Source: Mycolicibacterium sp. CR10
GTDB lineage: Bacteria; Actinomycetota; Actinomycetes; Mycobacteriales; Mycobacteriaceae
Assembly: GCF_005222675.1 (NCBI RefSeq)
Contig: NZ_STGE01000068.1
Coordinates: 62,001-126,000, forward strand
DNA length: 64,000 nt
Reading direction: 5' to 3'
The notes below the pieces were generated by a model. That model did not search any database. It was not told where the DNA came from and saw only the letters and a program-made list of their open reading frames with translations. Below, one piece after another: positions 42,330 through 51,463 of this stretch (its first letter is position 1; each line of letters opens with the position of its first letter). The position numbers were made by a program, and so were the translations under genes.

Positions 42330-43216
42330 TGTCGGTCGTGTCGCGGGATCACAAACCCGCTCTTCCACAGTCGCCCGCCGCGCCCCATCTGGGACGGCGC
42401 GCCGGATCGCACGGTCGGCACCGGCTTCCGCGCCCCTGGGAGAACTCGCCGAGGCAACTCGTCGTTCAGACCTGGTCGCTGACCATGCGCATTCTGCGAC
42501 GGTGGGTCCGCGACCCCGCGACGCTGTCGCAATCGCTGGCCATGCCGGTGGTCTTGCTGGTCGCACTCAACATCGTTCTGGACGACGGCGTCTCTCAGGT
42601 CACCGGTCACAGCGCCCTCTACGGCAGCGTCCCGATGATCGCGATGATCGGGGCGATGACCGGGGCGATCATCGGCGCCATCGGGGTGATGCGCGAACGG
42701 GACGACGGTCTGCTGGCCCGGCTGTGGGTCTTGCCCATTCACCGCGCGGCCGGCCTCGTGTCGAGACTTGCGGCCGACGCGGTCAGGATCCTCGTCACCA
42801 CCGTCATCATCTTGGGCGCAGGCGTGGTGATGGGATTCCGGTTCGAGCAGGGTCTGCTCCAGTCCATTGCGTGGCTGTTCGTACCGATCCTGTTCGGAAT
42901 GGCCTTCTCGGTCGTCGTGATCACGCTGGCGCTGTACTCGGCCAACGCCATCGTCGTGGAAGCCACCGACCTCGTCGCCGCCACCTCGATGTTCTTCTGC
43001 ACCGGCCTGGTGCCCCTGGATCAGTACCCGAGTTGGATCCAGCCGGTGGTCGAACATCAGCCGGTCAGCTACGCCGTGGAAACGATGCGGGGGCTGTCCC
43101 TGGGCGGTCCGGTGTTGACTCCGATGATCGGATTGCTGGCCTGGTCGCTGGGGATCATCGCCGTCTGCGCTGTACCGTTGGCGGTCGGTTACCGGAGGGC
43201 GAGCACGCGCGGCTGA
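42329..43216 (+). CDS. drrC: ABC transporter permease, DrrC type
   Basis: 295 residues, overlapping drrB by one base (TGATG). A basic, Pro-rich cytoplasmic N-terminus of about 45 residues precedes roughly six membrane segments. The CTGLVPLDQYPSWIQPVVEHQPVSYAVE loop corresponds to the DrrB loop, showing that the two permeases are paralogues. Together with DrrA they would form an ABC-2 exporter for the lipid made by the adjacent synthases. Confidence 0.9.
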   Translation: MSVVSRDHKPALPQSPAAPHLGRRAGSHGRHRLPRPWENSPRQLVVQTWSLTMRILRRWVRDPATLSQSLAMPVVLLVALNIVLDDGVSQVTGHSALYGSVPMIAMIGAMTGAIIGAIGVMRERDDGLLARLWVLPIHRAAGLVSRLAADAVRILVTTVIILGAGVVMGFRFEQGLLQSIAWLFVPILFGMAFSVVVITLALYSANAIVVEATDLVAATSMFFCTGLVPLDQYPSWIQPVVEHQPVSYAVETMRGLSLGGPVLTPMIGLLAWSLGIIAVCAVPLAVGYRRASTRG

Positions 43217-43254
43217 GCGCGCGCAACGTCCGAAATCTGCCAGGGAGTTCAATC

Positions 43255-44508
43255 GTGTTTCCGTCATCGGGTATCCGCAAGCTGGCCCGCAGCGAGGAGA
43301 TGTTCGCCGAGACCCACAACTTCGTCGGTCTCGCGGCCCACATGCGGGGCCAGATCGACGTCGACAGGTTGTCCGATGCGCTGGACGCGCTGCTTGCGGC
43401 CCATCCGGTCCTCAACGGCCACCTCGAGCAGGGCTCCGACGGCCGCTGGGAGATCGTCCTCGACGATCTGATGCACCCCGGTATCGAGGTGGTGGAACTC
43501 GAAGGCGACGCCCCGGCCCCGCCGCCGCTGTTCGATCAGACGGCGCAGCTGATGCACCTGCGGGTGATCATCCGCGACGGCCAGGCGCAGCCGACGGTGT
43601 ACATCCACCACAGCCTCGCCGACGGGCATCACCAGTTCAGCCTCGTCGAAGAGTTGTTCTCGACCTATACCGATCTGGTGACCACCGGGTCCACCCGGCC
43701 GGTCAAGGTTCATTCGGCACCGGAACCGCTGGAAGTGATCCTGGCGAACCGGGGGGTGGAGAAGAAGACCCGCTCCGGGCTCGAACGCCTGCTGGCGGCG
43801 ATGTTCGCCTACGAGCTGCCACCGTCGCGGCGCGCCCCCTCGGACGTCAACCCTGTTCTGCCGCAGCGTGTACCGATGGCCTACTGCACGCTGTCGGAAC
43901 AGGACACCGAGAAGATCATCGCGTTCTGTCGTGCCCACAAGCTCGGCCTGAACAGCCTGCTGTCGGCGGCCGTGCTGATGGCCGAGTGGAAACTGCGTGA
44001 CACCCCGAACGTCCCGGTTCCGTACGTCTATCCGGTCGATCTGCGTTATCTGCTGTCACCACCGGTCTCCGCCACCGAATGCACCAATCCGGTCGGCATC
44101 GCCACCTATCTCGCCGAGATCCACCGGGGCACCGATGTCATCGATTTGGCGCGCGACATCAACGACACGTTCAAGAAGGACATCGCTGAAGGCGTGATCC
44201 AGCAGAGCTTCCTGCATTTCAGCCCCCAGTACGTGGGCAACCCTCCCGGCCTGCCGGATGTCGTGATGTTCACCGACAACGGCATCGTGCCACCGATGCG
44301 GACACCGCCGGACATGCAACTGACCGCCAGCCACGGGGAGTTCTATTTCGCCGTCGGAGCGGGCATCGAGATCTACACCAGCAAGATCTTCAACGGCGAG
44401 TTGATGATCGAGTACCACTCGCACGGCCCCGATCCCGAGAAGTCCGTCGCCGCCATCGAAGCCCAGCTACGCAGCATCGCCGCCAAGCATGCCGCCGCCG
44501 TCGGCTGA
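43255..44508 (+). CDS. papA5: Polyketide-associated acyltransferase, PapA5 type
   Basis: 417 residues from GTG at 43255. The catalytic HHxxxDG motif is seen as HHSLADG at about residues 118 to 124. The N-terminus (FPSSGIRKLARSEEMFA), PYVYPVDLRYLL and the second conserved region match PapA5, which moves mycocerosyl groups from Mas to the two hydroxyls of phthiocerol. Its place directly after drrC is the PDIM order. Its presence implies that the polyketide made here carries at least one esterified hydroxyl. The acyl donor is not known, as no mas gene is in the window. It ends 4 bases before a convergent methyltransferase gene. Confidence 0.92.
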   Translation: MFPSSGIRKLARSEEMFAETHNFVGLAAHMRGQIDVDRLSDALDALLAAHPVLNGHLEQGSDGRWEIVLDDLMHPGIEVVELEGDAPAPPPLFDQTAQLMHLRVIIRDGQAQPTVYIHHSLADGHHQFSLVEELFSTYTDLVTTGSTRPVKVHSAPEPLEVILANRGVEKKTRSGLERLLAAMFAYELPPSRRAPSDVNPVLPQRVPMAYCTLSEQDTEKIIAFCRAHKLGLNSLLSAAVLMAEWKLRDTPNVPVPYVYPVDLRYLLSPPVSATECTNPVGIATYLAEIHRGTDVIDLARDINDTFKKDIAEGVIQQSFLHFSPQYVGNPPGLPDVVMFTDNGIVPPMRTPPDMQLTASHGEFYFAVGAGIEIYTSKIFNGELMIEYHSHGPDPEKSVAAIEAQLRSIAAKHAAAVG

Positions 44509-44512
44509 CGGT

Positions 44513-45340
44513 TCAGCGCGGCCCGAACGCGAAGCGATGGTATTGCAGGGCCTTGCGCAGCGGTGGGACCAAGCGCGCCGCCCGCTTCACCGCGTGCATG
44601 CCCTTCGATGTTCGGCTGTAGGTGCTCGCGCTGAAAAACGTTGCGGCAGCCAGCAATCGGATGTCCGGGATCTTGTCCAGGATGTCCTGCGGGCTGTTGA
44701 CCGCCCAGTAGAGCGTCGAACCCGACGTGCGAACCAGGGACTGCGTCTTCTGCGACTTGATCGCCAGCCAGTTGAAGAAGTCGATCTGCAGTTCGCCGGT
44801 GCCGAAGCGGTCGATGAAGCGCCGCAGCAGCGCGATCCCTTCGTCTTCGGTCAGGTACATGCTGATGCCCTCGGCGATCAGCAATGTCGGCCTGTCGGCA
44901 GGGATCTCGTCGAGCCAGTTCGGTTCCGTCGCGGGCGTGGCGATGAGTTGATAGTTCGGCCGCGTCGGGTAGATCTGCTCGCGAAGGGCAATCACCTGAG
45001 GGAAATCGACGTCATACCAACGCACCTCGGCTCCGGGATCGATCCGGAACACCCGGCAGTCGAGGCCACACCCCAGGTGCACGACGGTGCATTCCGGGTG
45101 CGCCGCGATGAACTCCCGCACCCAGATGTCGTACTGCGCGGTGCGGACCGTGAACAGCGGCGCCCACTTCGGGGTGATCTCGAGTTCACTCCAGTCGAAA
45201 TCGAGTTTGTCGATCGCCTCTTTGGCGAACCGGTCGCCGAGGATGGGCCGGTCGAAGTCGGCGTCGAGTGCCTTGAGATACAGGGTGGACAGCATCGTCT
45301 TCGCCGGACCGCTGAGATTGACGGCAACTTTCTCGCTCAC
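44513..45340 (-). CDS. SAM-dependent methyltransferase, LCMT/PPM family
   Basis: 275 residues from a GTG at 45340 on the minus strand (MSEKVAVNLSGP). It belongs to the leucine carboxyl methyltransferase-like family common in mycobacteria. The SAM-binding motif is VVHLGCGLDCRVFRI (about residues 87 to 101), followed by VRWYDVDFPQVIALRE and the LIAEGISMYL block. The substrate is unknown. It is convergent with papA5, only 4 bases apart. A small CCGTC-GACGG stem spans the papA5 stop codon, too weak to call a terminator. A paralogue lies at 56926. Confidence 0.87.
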   Translation of the reverse strand: MSEKVAVNLSGPAKTMLSTLYLKALDADFDRPILGDRFAKEAIDKLDFDWSELEITPKWAPLFTVRTAQYDIWVREFIAAHPECTVVHLGCGLDCRVFRIDPGAEVRWYDVDFPQVIALREQIYPTRPNYQLIATPATEPNWLDEIPADRPTLLIAEGISMYLTEDEGIALLRRFIDRFGTGELQIDFFNWLAIKSQKTQSLVRTSGSTLYWAVNSPQDILDKIPDIRLLAAATFFSASTYSRTSKGMHAVKRAARLVPPLRKALQYHRFAFGPR

Positions 45341-45426
45341 GTATGTGAGGCTAAGCGCAAAGGCCCCCGCGCGGCACGCCGGGGCAGAGTTCACCGCGAA
45401 TCGAACAGCGAAAGGGAGTGCGCAGC

Positions 45427-46125
45427 ATGACAGAAGCCGCAGACGAGAAGCCGCCGGGCCGGCAGCCACGCGTTCTGCTTCTGTACTACAGCTACACCGG
45501 GCAGTCGCAGAAGATCCTCGAGGCCGCGGGGGAGGTGTTCCGCGAGCGCGGATGCGACGTCACCTCGGCGCCGATCGAGTTCACCGATCCGCGCTACGCC
45601 GAGCGGTTCTCCCGGTTCCCGATGCGCAGTGTGTGGCCCGAGTTCCTCGGGATGCTGCCCGCCCAGACACTGCAGCGCACCGGGGATATCCGGACGCCCG
45701 ACGCGGTGCGCAGCGGCGACTACGACCTGATCTGCATCGGCTCGCCGACCTGGTGGGACACCGTGTCGATGCCGCTGCGGTCGTTTCTGACCTCTCACGA
45801 AGCCCGCGATCTGCTTGAAGGCAGACCCGTGGCGGTGTTCGTGGTGTGCCGGCGCAAATGGCGCAAGAACCTCAGCGGGGTGCGCAAGCTCGCCGAGAAG
45901 AAGGGTGGCCGCTACATCGACGGTATCCATTTCACCTACCCGGGCGGCCAACTGCCCTCGATGCTCTCTCTCACCAGCTATCTGGGTTCGGGGGAGTACA
46001 AGGACCGCTACCTGGGCGTGAAGCTGCCGCCCACCAACATCAACGCGGAGCAGATCGAGGAGTCCCGGCGCTTCGCCGCCCGGGTCGCCGACAAGGTGTT
46101 CGGCAAGCAGTCGCGGGGGATCTAG
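45427..46125 (+). CDS. Flavodoxin-like protein
   Basis: 232 residues. The N-terminal segment LLLYYSYTGQSQKILEAA is an FMN phosphate-binding loop of the flavodoxin type, and CIGSPTWWDTVSMPLRSFL is the typical second FMN-binding region. Proteins of this kind are sometimes annotated as dialkylresorcinol-condensing enzymes, but no such activity can be read from the sequence. It begins a three-gene run with the DUF2505 and nitroreductase genes (gaps of 5 bases, then an 8-base overlap), so a small redox operon is likely. ATG at 45427 follows gaaagggag. Confidence 0.82.
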   Translation: MTEAADEKPPGRQPRVLLLYYSYTGQSQKILEAAGEVFRERGCDVTSAPIEFTDPRYAERFSRFPMRSVWPEFLGMLPAQTLQRTGDIRTPDAVRSGDYDLICIGSPTWWDTVSMPLRSFLTSHEARDLLEGRPVAVFVVCRRKWRKNLSGVRKLAEKKGGRYIDGIHFTYPGGQLPSMLSLTSYLGSGEYKDRYLGVKLPPTNINAEQIEESRRFAARVADKVFGKQSRGI

Positions 46126-46130
46126 CAGTC

Positions 46131-46637
46131 ATGCCGCGTTCGTTCGACGTGACCACCGAGACGTCGGCTGGTGTCACCGAGGTTCAATCGGCTTTCGGCC
46201 GCGAGGACTACTGGCTGGCCCGGTTGGCGGCCTACGGCGGAGAGTCGATGTCGTTGGAATCGCTGGACGTCGACCCCGATGGCGTGGTCGCCGTGACGAC
46301 CAGCCAGGATCTGCGCCCCGACGGATTGCCTGCGGTGTTCAGTCGAGTGCTGCCGAAAGACCTCAGAATCGTCCGGACCGAATCGTGGCGACCGGTCGGT
46401 GACGGTGAGGTGCACGGCGAGATCACCATCGCCGCGCACGGCGTGCCCGGCTCCGGCGAAGGAACGACAATCCTCAAGCCGGTGCCTGCCGGCTCCAGCC
46501 TGCGACTCAGGGGGACGCTCCAGGTCAGAATCCCGTTGGTGGGCGGCAGGATCGAGCAGTTCATCGCCGATCTGATCGCCAAGGAGGTCCCTGAGATGCA
46601 GCGGTTCACCACAGAGTGGATTTCCGGGAATGCCTGA
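46131..46637 (+). CDS. DUF2505 domain protein
   Basis: 168 residues. The sequence pattern (SFDVTTETSAGVTEVQSAFGREDYW at the N-terminus, VPLVGG and FTTEW at the C-terminus, with alternating beta-strand character) matches the actinobacterial DUF2505 family, which has a START-like, lipid-binding type fold. The function is unknown. It is translationally linked to its neighbours: 5 bases after the flavodoxin-like gene and overlapping the nitroreductase gene. Confidence 0.82.
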   Translation: MPRSFDVTTETSAGVTEVQSAFGREDYWLARLAAYGGESMSLESLDVDPDGVVAVTTSQDLRPDGLPAVFSRVLPKDLRIVRTESWRPVGDGEVHGEITIAAHGVPGSGEGTTILKPVPAGSSLRLRGTLQVRIPLVGGRIEQFIADLIAKEVPEMQRFTTEWISGNA

Positions 46638-47331
46638 GCCGATACCCACCGCGGCGGAGGCGCTGGCCCGGCTCGACATGCCGTTGGTCGAGGCGATGAT
46701 GACGCAGCGCGCGATCCGCCGGGTTCTTCCCGACCCGGTCGACGACGAGATCGTGCTCAAATGCCTCGAGTTGGCCCTGCGGGCGCCCACGGGCGCCAAC
46801 GGACAGAACTGGGAGTTCATCGTCGTCAAGGACCCCCGGGTCAAGAAGAAGCTGGCGCGTCGATATCGGTTGGCGTGGCGGGTGTTTCACCGCACGTCCA
46901 TCCGCGACATCGCGTCCTACGACGACGAGATGGCCAAGAGCGTGAAGGCCATCCAGTGGCAGGTCGACCACTTCACCGAGGTCCCGGTGATTGTCGTCGC
47001 GTGCCTGAGGCTGTCGGCCAGGGAGGGTCGCGTGCCGTATCTGCCGACGCCGCACGCGGCGGCCTCGTCGTTCTTCGGATCGATCTATCCCAGTGTCCAG
47101 AACCTGATGCTGGCGGCGCGCTCGATGGGCCTGGGCGCCTCGCTGATCACGTTGCCGCTGTGGAACCTGACATCCGCGAGGCGGATCTTGAAGCTACCGA
47201 CGTCGGTGACGCCGTGCGCCGTCGTGATGCTGGGATGGCCGCGCGGCCGCTATGGCCCGACGACCCGTCGGCCGGTGGATGAGGTCGTACACCTCGACAG
47301 CTACGGAAACCGCGCCTGGTTCGGGCCCTAG
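46630..47331 (+). CDS. Nitroreductase-family flavoprotein
   Basis: 233 residues. RAIRRVLPDPV near residue 27 and the LRAPTGANGQNWEFIVV segment near residue 55 are the FMN-binding motifs of the nitroreductase family, and LMLAARSMGLGASLITL is the conserved helix near the C-terminus. It would act as an FMN-dependent NAD(P)H oxidoreductase in the cytosol, with an unknown substrate. The start overlaps the DUF2505 gene by 8 bases, and its stop overlaps the convergent cutinase gene by 4 bases. Confidence 0.88.
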   Translation: MPEPIPTAAEALARLDMPLVEAMMTQRAIRRVLPDPVDDEIVLKCLELALRAPTGANGQNWEFIVVKDPRVKKKLARRYRLAWRVFHRTSIRDIASYDDEMAKSVKAIQWQVDHFTEVPVIVVACLRLSAREGRVPYLPTPHAAASSFFGSIYPSVQNLMLAARSMGLGASLITLPLWNLTSARRILKLPTSVTPCAVVMLGWPRGRYGPTTRRPVDEVVHLDSYGNRAWFGP

Positions 47332-47984
47332 AGCTTGCCTGCGACGTAGTTCGCGGCTTCCTCGACCATTCCGTTCTGCACATAGGACATGTGCGCAAGT
47401 ACGTCGATCCCCGCACCGCAGAACGGATCTCCGCCAGCGCACATATCGATTGCCCTGTCGCCGTATTGCGGGCTCATCGCGGGAAGCGGTTTGCCCACCA
47501 TGCTGCGAGACGGGTTTCCGAAGACTGCGATTGCCGCCACATGATCGGCAATGTCCGGCCTGATCGGCGCTGGCGCGACTCCACGCATCGGTGGCACGTC
47601 TGCGGTGATGAGCGTGATCACCCCGGCACCTTGAGACGTTCCACCCAGAACTATCCGCGTGTCTGGGCAGTTTGCCGCAACACTCTCAATGCGGGCGCGG
47701 GCGTCGTTGGCCCCCGCAGCAGACGACTGGGCGAAGTCGATGGTGGCTGGATAGTTGACCGCGTACACGCCCACCGATCGGCCACCAACCTTATTCCGCA
47801 GTGAATCGATGAACGCCTGCCCGATCCAGCCGACGCCGGGGGGCGACCCGGTGCCGCGGGCGTAGATCACCTCGATGTCCGAGCATGGCTGACCCCACAC
47901 TGGGGTGCTTAGCGTGAGCAGAGCACCCACCAAGGCAGATACGACCAAACTGACAGACGCCAAGCGCCGCGCCATACGCACCAT
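47328..47984 (-). CDS. Secreted cutinase-family serine esterase
   Basis: 218 residues with a signal peptide (about 1 to 31, cleavage after TPVWG). The nucleophile motif is GTSQG (Ser117), with Thr in place of the more common Tyr of GYSQG. Asp and His of the triad are probably in DMCAGGDPFC and LAHMSY. Four cysteines fit two disulfides, as in other cutinases. Mycobacterial cutinase-like proteins are esterases, phospholipases or lipases outside the cell. The gene lies on the opposite strand to the nitroreductase operon and ends within its last codons. Confidence 0.9.
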   Translation of the reverse strand: MVRMARRLASVSLVVSALVGALLTLSTPVWGQPCSDIEVIYARGTGSPPGVGWIGQAFIDSLRNKVGGRSVGVYAVNYPATIDFAQSSAAGANDARARIESVAANCPDTRIVLGGTSQGAGVITLITADVPPMRGVAPAPIRPDIADHVAAIAVFGNPSRSMVGKPLPAMSPQYGDRAIDMCAGGDPFCGAGIDVLAHMSYVQNGMVEEAANYVAGKL

Positions 47985-48102
47985 ATTGTCCCTTTAGCCA
48001 TATCCCTGCAACGAATCTACAGAAGGAAGAGCCGCCTGACGAACGAACTCGGGTGGGCAGCCGCGGTCCGCGGCTACCCACCCGAGCATCGGCAGTCAGA
48101 CC

Positions 48103-50352
48103 CTAATCAGACTTGGTATCCGAGGTGTCGTTGTCAGCCGGCTTGTCGTTATTGTCCGCGTCTTTCTTGACTTCGTCTTTCTTGACTTCGTCTTTCTCGA
48201 CGTCGTCTTTCTTGACTTCGTCTTTCTCGACTTCGTCTTTGGAATTCTCGGAGGCAGTTTCTTTGTCGAGGCGCTTCTGGATCTCGCTCACCGTCGTGGA
48301 GCTGTCGTCACCGTCGGTCAGATCCTTCTCTGCACCGTCCCCATCGGCATCCGTAGTTGCAGGCGTCGACCGGCCCTCCTCGGCTTCGGCCAGGTCGGCT
48401 TCGCCATCGGCCAGCTCTGCTGCCGTCTCGTCAGCAACTTCACCGTCGGATACCTGAGTGAACTTGTTGCTGAGGTTCTGCACGACATCCGCGAGATCGA
48501 ACCCTGTGCCTGAGTCCTGATTACCCTCGGCGCCCGAAGCCGCGTCGAGATCAGCGGCTGCCCCCTCCTCGGCCGTCGACTCGGCGGTGGGCAGCGCCTC
48601 GATGGCCTCTTCTTCCTCCGCGTCGGGCACCAAGGAAAGGAGCGAAGGCTGCTGCACCGCGTCATTTCGGGTGTAGCCAGCATCAATCCACTCCTTGAGC
48701 TGAGCCTCGTACGGCTTCAGGAACGGGAGCATCTTGACAAGCGGAAGCTCGTCGGCGGGAACGAAGTACGACGTGGTGCAGCCACCCTTGCTATTGCACG
48801 AAACCTTCTTGTACTCATCAGGCAGATTGGCGATGTCGATCTCCGTGCTGGGGATGTGGACCGTCGCAATACCGGCGAGCGCATTGGCCACCGCCAACCC
48901 ATTCCACCACTTGTCCGGGAAGTCGGCGACGCCGTCATACTCCGCTGTGAGCACCGTGATGTCGTAGATGGTCTCTGGGACGAGGATGTGCTGATATGCG
49001 TTGTTCCCGCCGCGGCTGGGGTCGGCGACGAGCACGAACTTCAGGTCTTCTTTGGCGGGAGCCGTTTCCTTATTCACAAGCAAACCCATCACCAGATTCG
49101 CCACCAGCGCGCCTTGGGAAAAGCCGTAGACGGTCTTGGGTCCTGGCGTCTGAGTGATCTGGTTCATCAGAATTCCGGCGCCGATCGCCACAGAGAAGAA
49201 GGCGTCGTTAAGCGAGCCGGGATAGACCATGTTCACCCTGCTGCTGTAGTCGGCGAAATAGCCGCCCAGTACAGACTTCATCTCCTCATCGCTGAGGATA
49301 TTGGTAGGCCAGGTGCCGCCGACCAACAATGCGGTCTCGCCGTTGCCGGGCTCCGCGACGTCCGCCTCGGTCGGGAGCGGAAGGCCCGTCGGGGTTCCAC
49401 TTGCGGGGGTTCCGTACTGCCACCCGTCGTCCTCAGGAATCGGGATCGGGTCTCCCGGCTTCCAAGACACCGGCATGAACGGGTCGTATTTGTTGCACTG
49501 CGGGCACAGGTACTTGGCGAAAGGCCGAAGGAGGTAGGCCGCAGCCGAGTAGCGCGGGTTCCACAGATAGCTTTGGGGCACGAACGGGTTGAACATAGTC
49601 ACCAGGGTTGCGGTGAATTTCATGTACGCGGCCAAGGTATCGGCGAACGACGGGAACTTCAGTTCCTGCGGGTCTTCCTGGAGGTAGGCCATGAGGGAGT
49701 TCCACCCGTCGAACGGATCGAGCTTGACGGTCTGGCCCCACCACGGAACCTTGTCGCCATACTCTCCGTATTCGTAACCCCACTCGGACTCACCGGGGCC
49801 GACGGGCTCGTACTCCGGCGTGTAGCCGTCTTCTCCGAAGGTGTAGCCGTCACCGAAGTAGAAGTCCCAGGCTGGCACCTTAAACATGCTGTTGAACATG
49901 TCTGTGGAGTTTGGGCAGGGCGGCAAACCTGAGCAGCCGTCGTGCATCGGCAAGTTAGCGGCCATCCACCACTGGGTGTGGATACCTGCAGGCTTGGACA
50001 GGGCCGGAATCGGGAGCAGGAGATCCACCATCGACCACGCCATCGCCGGGTTGGCGCGATCCCAACCGAGGATATTGTCCTGCGAGTACACCCACCAATT
50101 GCCGCTCTGGACCCAACTGTCAGCCCAGTAGTTGACCGCGTCGACGTGCGCTTGCGGCATGTTGAGGAACATGTTGATGAAGTTGGCGGGGATGTTGGCC
50201 GCCGACTTCGCGGTGAGATCGACATCCATGCTGACGCTCCGAACCTCTTGCTGCGCAGCAGCGAGGTTCGGAACGACGGGAGTGACGGAGATGACGCTGG
50301 CCCCCACCAGCGCCACGCCAGCCGTGACATACGCACGTACCGCAGCAGGCAT
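48103..50352 (-). CDS. Secreted PE-PPE-domain serine hydrolase with acidic repetitive tail
   Basis: 749 residues from ATG at 50352, chosen for its aaaggggc ribosome site and because a signal peptide follows (VRAYVTAGVALVGASVISV, cleavage near AAAQQ). The frame extends upstream but lacks these features. The central PE-PPE domain (PF08237) has GFSQG with Ser412 as nucleophile and contains ILVPETIYDITVLTAEYDGVADFPDKWWN. No PE or PPE secretion domain is present. Residues about 580 to 749 are low-complexity, very acidic and end in Lys/Asp/Glu/Val repeats. PE-PPE-domain proteins such as Chp1 and Chp2 of M. tuberculosis are acyltransferases that finish cell-surface lipids, so a role near a lipid locus is plausible. 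Confidence 0.87.
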   Translation of the reverse strand: MPAAVRAYVTAGVALVGASVISVTPVVPNLAAAQQEVRSVSMDVDLTAKSAANIPANFINMFLNMPQAHVDAVNYWADSWVQSGNWWVYSQDNILGWDRANPAMAWSMVDLLLPIPALSKPAGIHTQWWMAANLPMHDGCSGLPPCPNSTDMFNSMFKVPAWDFYFGDGYTFGEDGYTPEYEPVGPGESEWGYEYGEYGDKVPWWGQTVKLDPFDGWNSLMAYLQEDPQELKFPSFADTLAAYMKFTATLVTMFNPFVPQSYLWNPRYSAAAYLLRPFAKYLCPQCNKYDPFMPVSWKPGDPIPIPEDDGWQYGTPASGTPTGLPLPTEADVAEPGNGETALLVGGTWPTNILSDEEMKSVLGGYFADYSSRVNMVYPGSLNDAFFSVAIGAGILMNQITQTPGPKTVYGFSQGALVANLVMGLLVNKETAPAKEDLKFVLVADPSRGGNNAYQHILVPETIYDITVLTAEYDGVADFPDKWWNGLAVANALAGIATVHIPSTEIDIANLPDEYKKVSCNSKGGCTTSYFVPADELPLVKMLPFLKPYEAQLKEWIDAGYTRNDAVQQPSLLSLVPDAEEEEAIEALPTAESTAEEGAAADLDAASGAEGNQDSGTGFDLADVVQNLSNKFTQVSDGEVADETAAELADGEADLAEAEEGRSTPATTDADGDGAEKDLTDGDDSSTTVSEIQKRLDKETASENSKDEVEKDEVKKDDVEKDEVKKDEVKKDADNNDKPADNDTSDTKSD
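48161..48242 (-). repeat. Tandem 15-base coding repeat encoding (K/E)KDEV-type units
   Basis: About five head-to-tail 15-base units (tctttcttgacttcg and close variants) inside the 3' end of the PE-PPE-domain gene. They encode repeated KDEVE/KDEVK/KDDVE pentapeptides. Such a repeat is prone to slippage, so the tail length may vary among strains. Confidence 0.85.
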
Positions 50353-50619
50353 GACGCCCCTTTCGAATTTGCAAGTTGCTGACCGAGAGATGACCGCAGA
50401 ACCGTATCCAAAAAGTGACCAGCTGTCCACAAGAAACACTACCGTCTCACCAAATTCAGAAGTTTGCTGACGACTACGTCAGTAATAGCGGCTGGTTACA
50501 CCACGCAAACACCGACCGGCAACCGAACGTGCATGGACGACGCAGTTGCAAACTCGGAAGGCACACGAAGCATCGCGATCGCGACATTCGCCGAAGAGAC
50601 TGTTGGATGCCTAGGGCGG

Positions 50620-51402
50620 TCACAGGCCCCGTGCATCGAACCATTGAACCATTCTTTTTGCCACCGACTCCCACCCGGGCTCGAGCATCATGTTATGTCC
50701 CATGCCCGCGAAGAGGTGTGCCTCGGTTCTGTACGCCTTACCTGTCGCCCGGACCTCAGCCGGCGTTACAGCGCCGTCCTCGAGCGCTCCAAGGACCAGC
50801 ATGTCAGTCGTGACCAGCCCCGGACGCGGCAGGTCCCGGATGCCGTCGACACCGGAACGCGCGCTCTCCTCTTGGAGTCGGGCCGCGTATCGGCGGACGA
50901 CGGACTCGGGCGTACCGGGTGAGAAGAATCTCTCCCGGGCGAGCTCCGGGGTGCTGACGAACGGCAGGGACCTGCCGGTGACGGTCACGCTGGCGAAATG
51001 CCAGGGATGCCGTTTCAGCCAGCGCAGTCCCGACGAGAGGTAGCCGGTCGGCGGCATCGAGGCCAGCAGAACCCCGGCGGGCGCCGTTCGTGACTGCAGG
51101 TATTTCTGGACGAGGAATCCGCCCATGGAGTGGCCGACGATCACCGGTTCGATCGCGAGGCCCGCGGTGACCGAGGCGATGTCCTCGAGGTAGTCATCGA
51201 AGGACAGCTTGCGCAGCGGTGTGGCGGTGGTGCTGCCGCCGTGGCCACGCAGGCTGAGCGCGAGTGCCCGGTATCCCCTGGCGGCGAAGAAGTCCAGGAA
51301 GTGTTCGTCCCAGCACCATGCGGCGTGCCACGCGCCGTGGACGAACAACAACGGAACCGGGTGCGATGCGCTGACCGAACCCTTGTCGATTACCTCGAGC
51401 AC
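50620..51402 (-). CDS. Alpha/beta hydrolase
   Basis: 260 residues from a GTG at 51402 on the minus strand. The fold motifs are LLFVHGAWHAAWCWD (oxyanion region, about residues 18 to 32), GHSMGG (nucleophile Ser near residue 93) and FAGMGHNMMLEP (catalytic His near the C-terminus). There is no signal peptide, so it is cytosolic. The substrate is unknown. It is transcribed away from the F420-dependent ketoreductase gene, from which its start is 61 bases away, so the two may share a divergent promoter region. Confidence 0.85.
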   Translation of the reverse strand: MLEVIDKGSVSASHPVPLLFVHGAWHAAWCWDEHFLDFFAARGYRALALSLRGHGGSTTATPLRKLSFDDYLEDIASVTAGLAIEPVIVGHSMGGFLVQKYLQSRTAPAGVLLASMPPTGYLSSGLRWLKRHPWHFASVTVTGRSLPFVSTPELARERFFSPGTPESVVRRYAARLQEESARSGVDGIRDLPRPGLVTTDMLVLGALEDGAVTPAEVRATGKAYRTEAHLFAGMGHNMMLEPGWESVAKRMVQWFDARGL

Positions 51403-51463
51403 CGCCCGATAGTACGGTGCATGAGGTGACGTCTACTTGCTGCGGAAAATGGCTCGGGTGACC

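Noticed and set aside
44498..44511. Stem-loop at the papA5 stop codon as a terminator
   Set aside because: Only five pairs and no T-run; may occur by chance.
48161..48242. Direct repeats resembling a small CRISPR array
   Set aside because: The units are contiguous 15-base coding repeats without spacers, in frame inside a gene.
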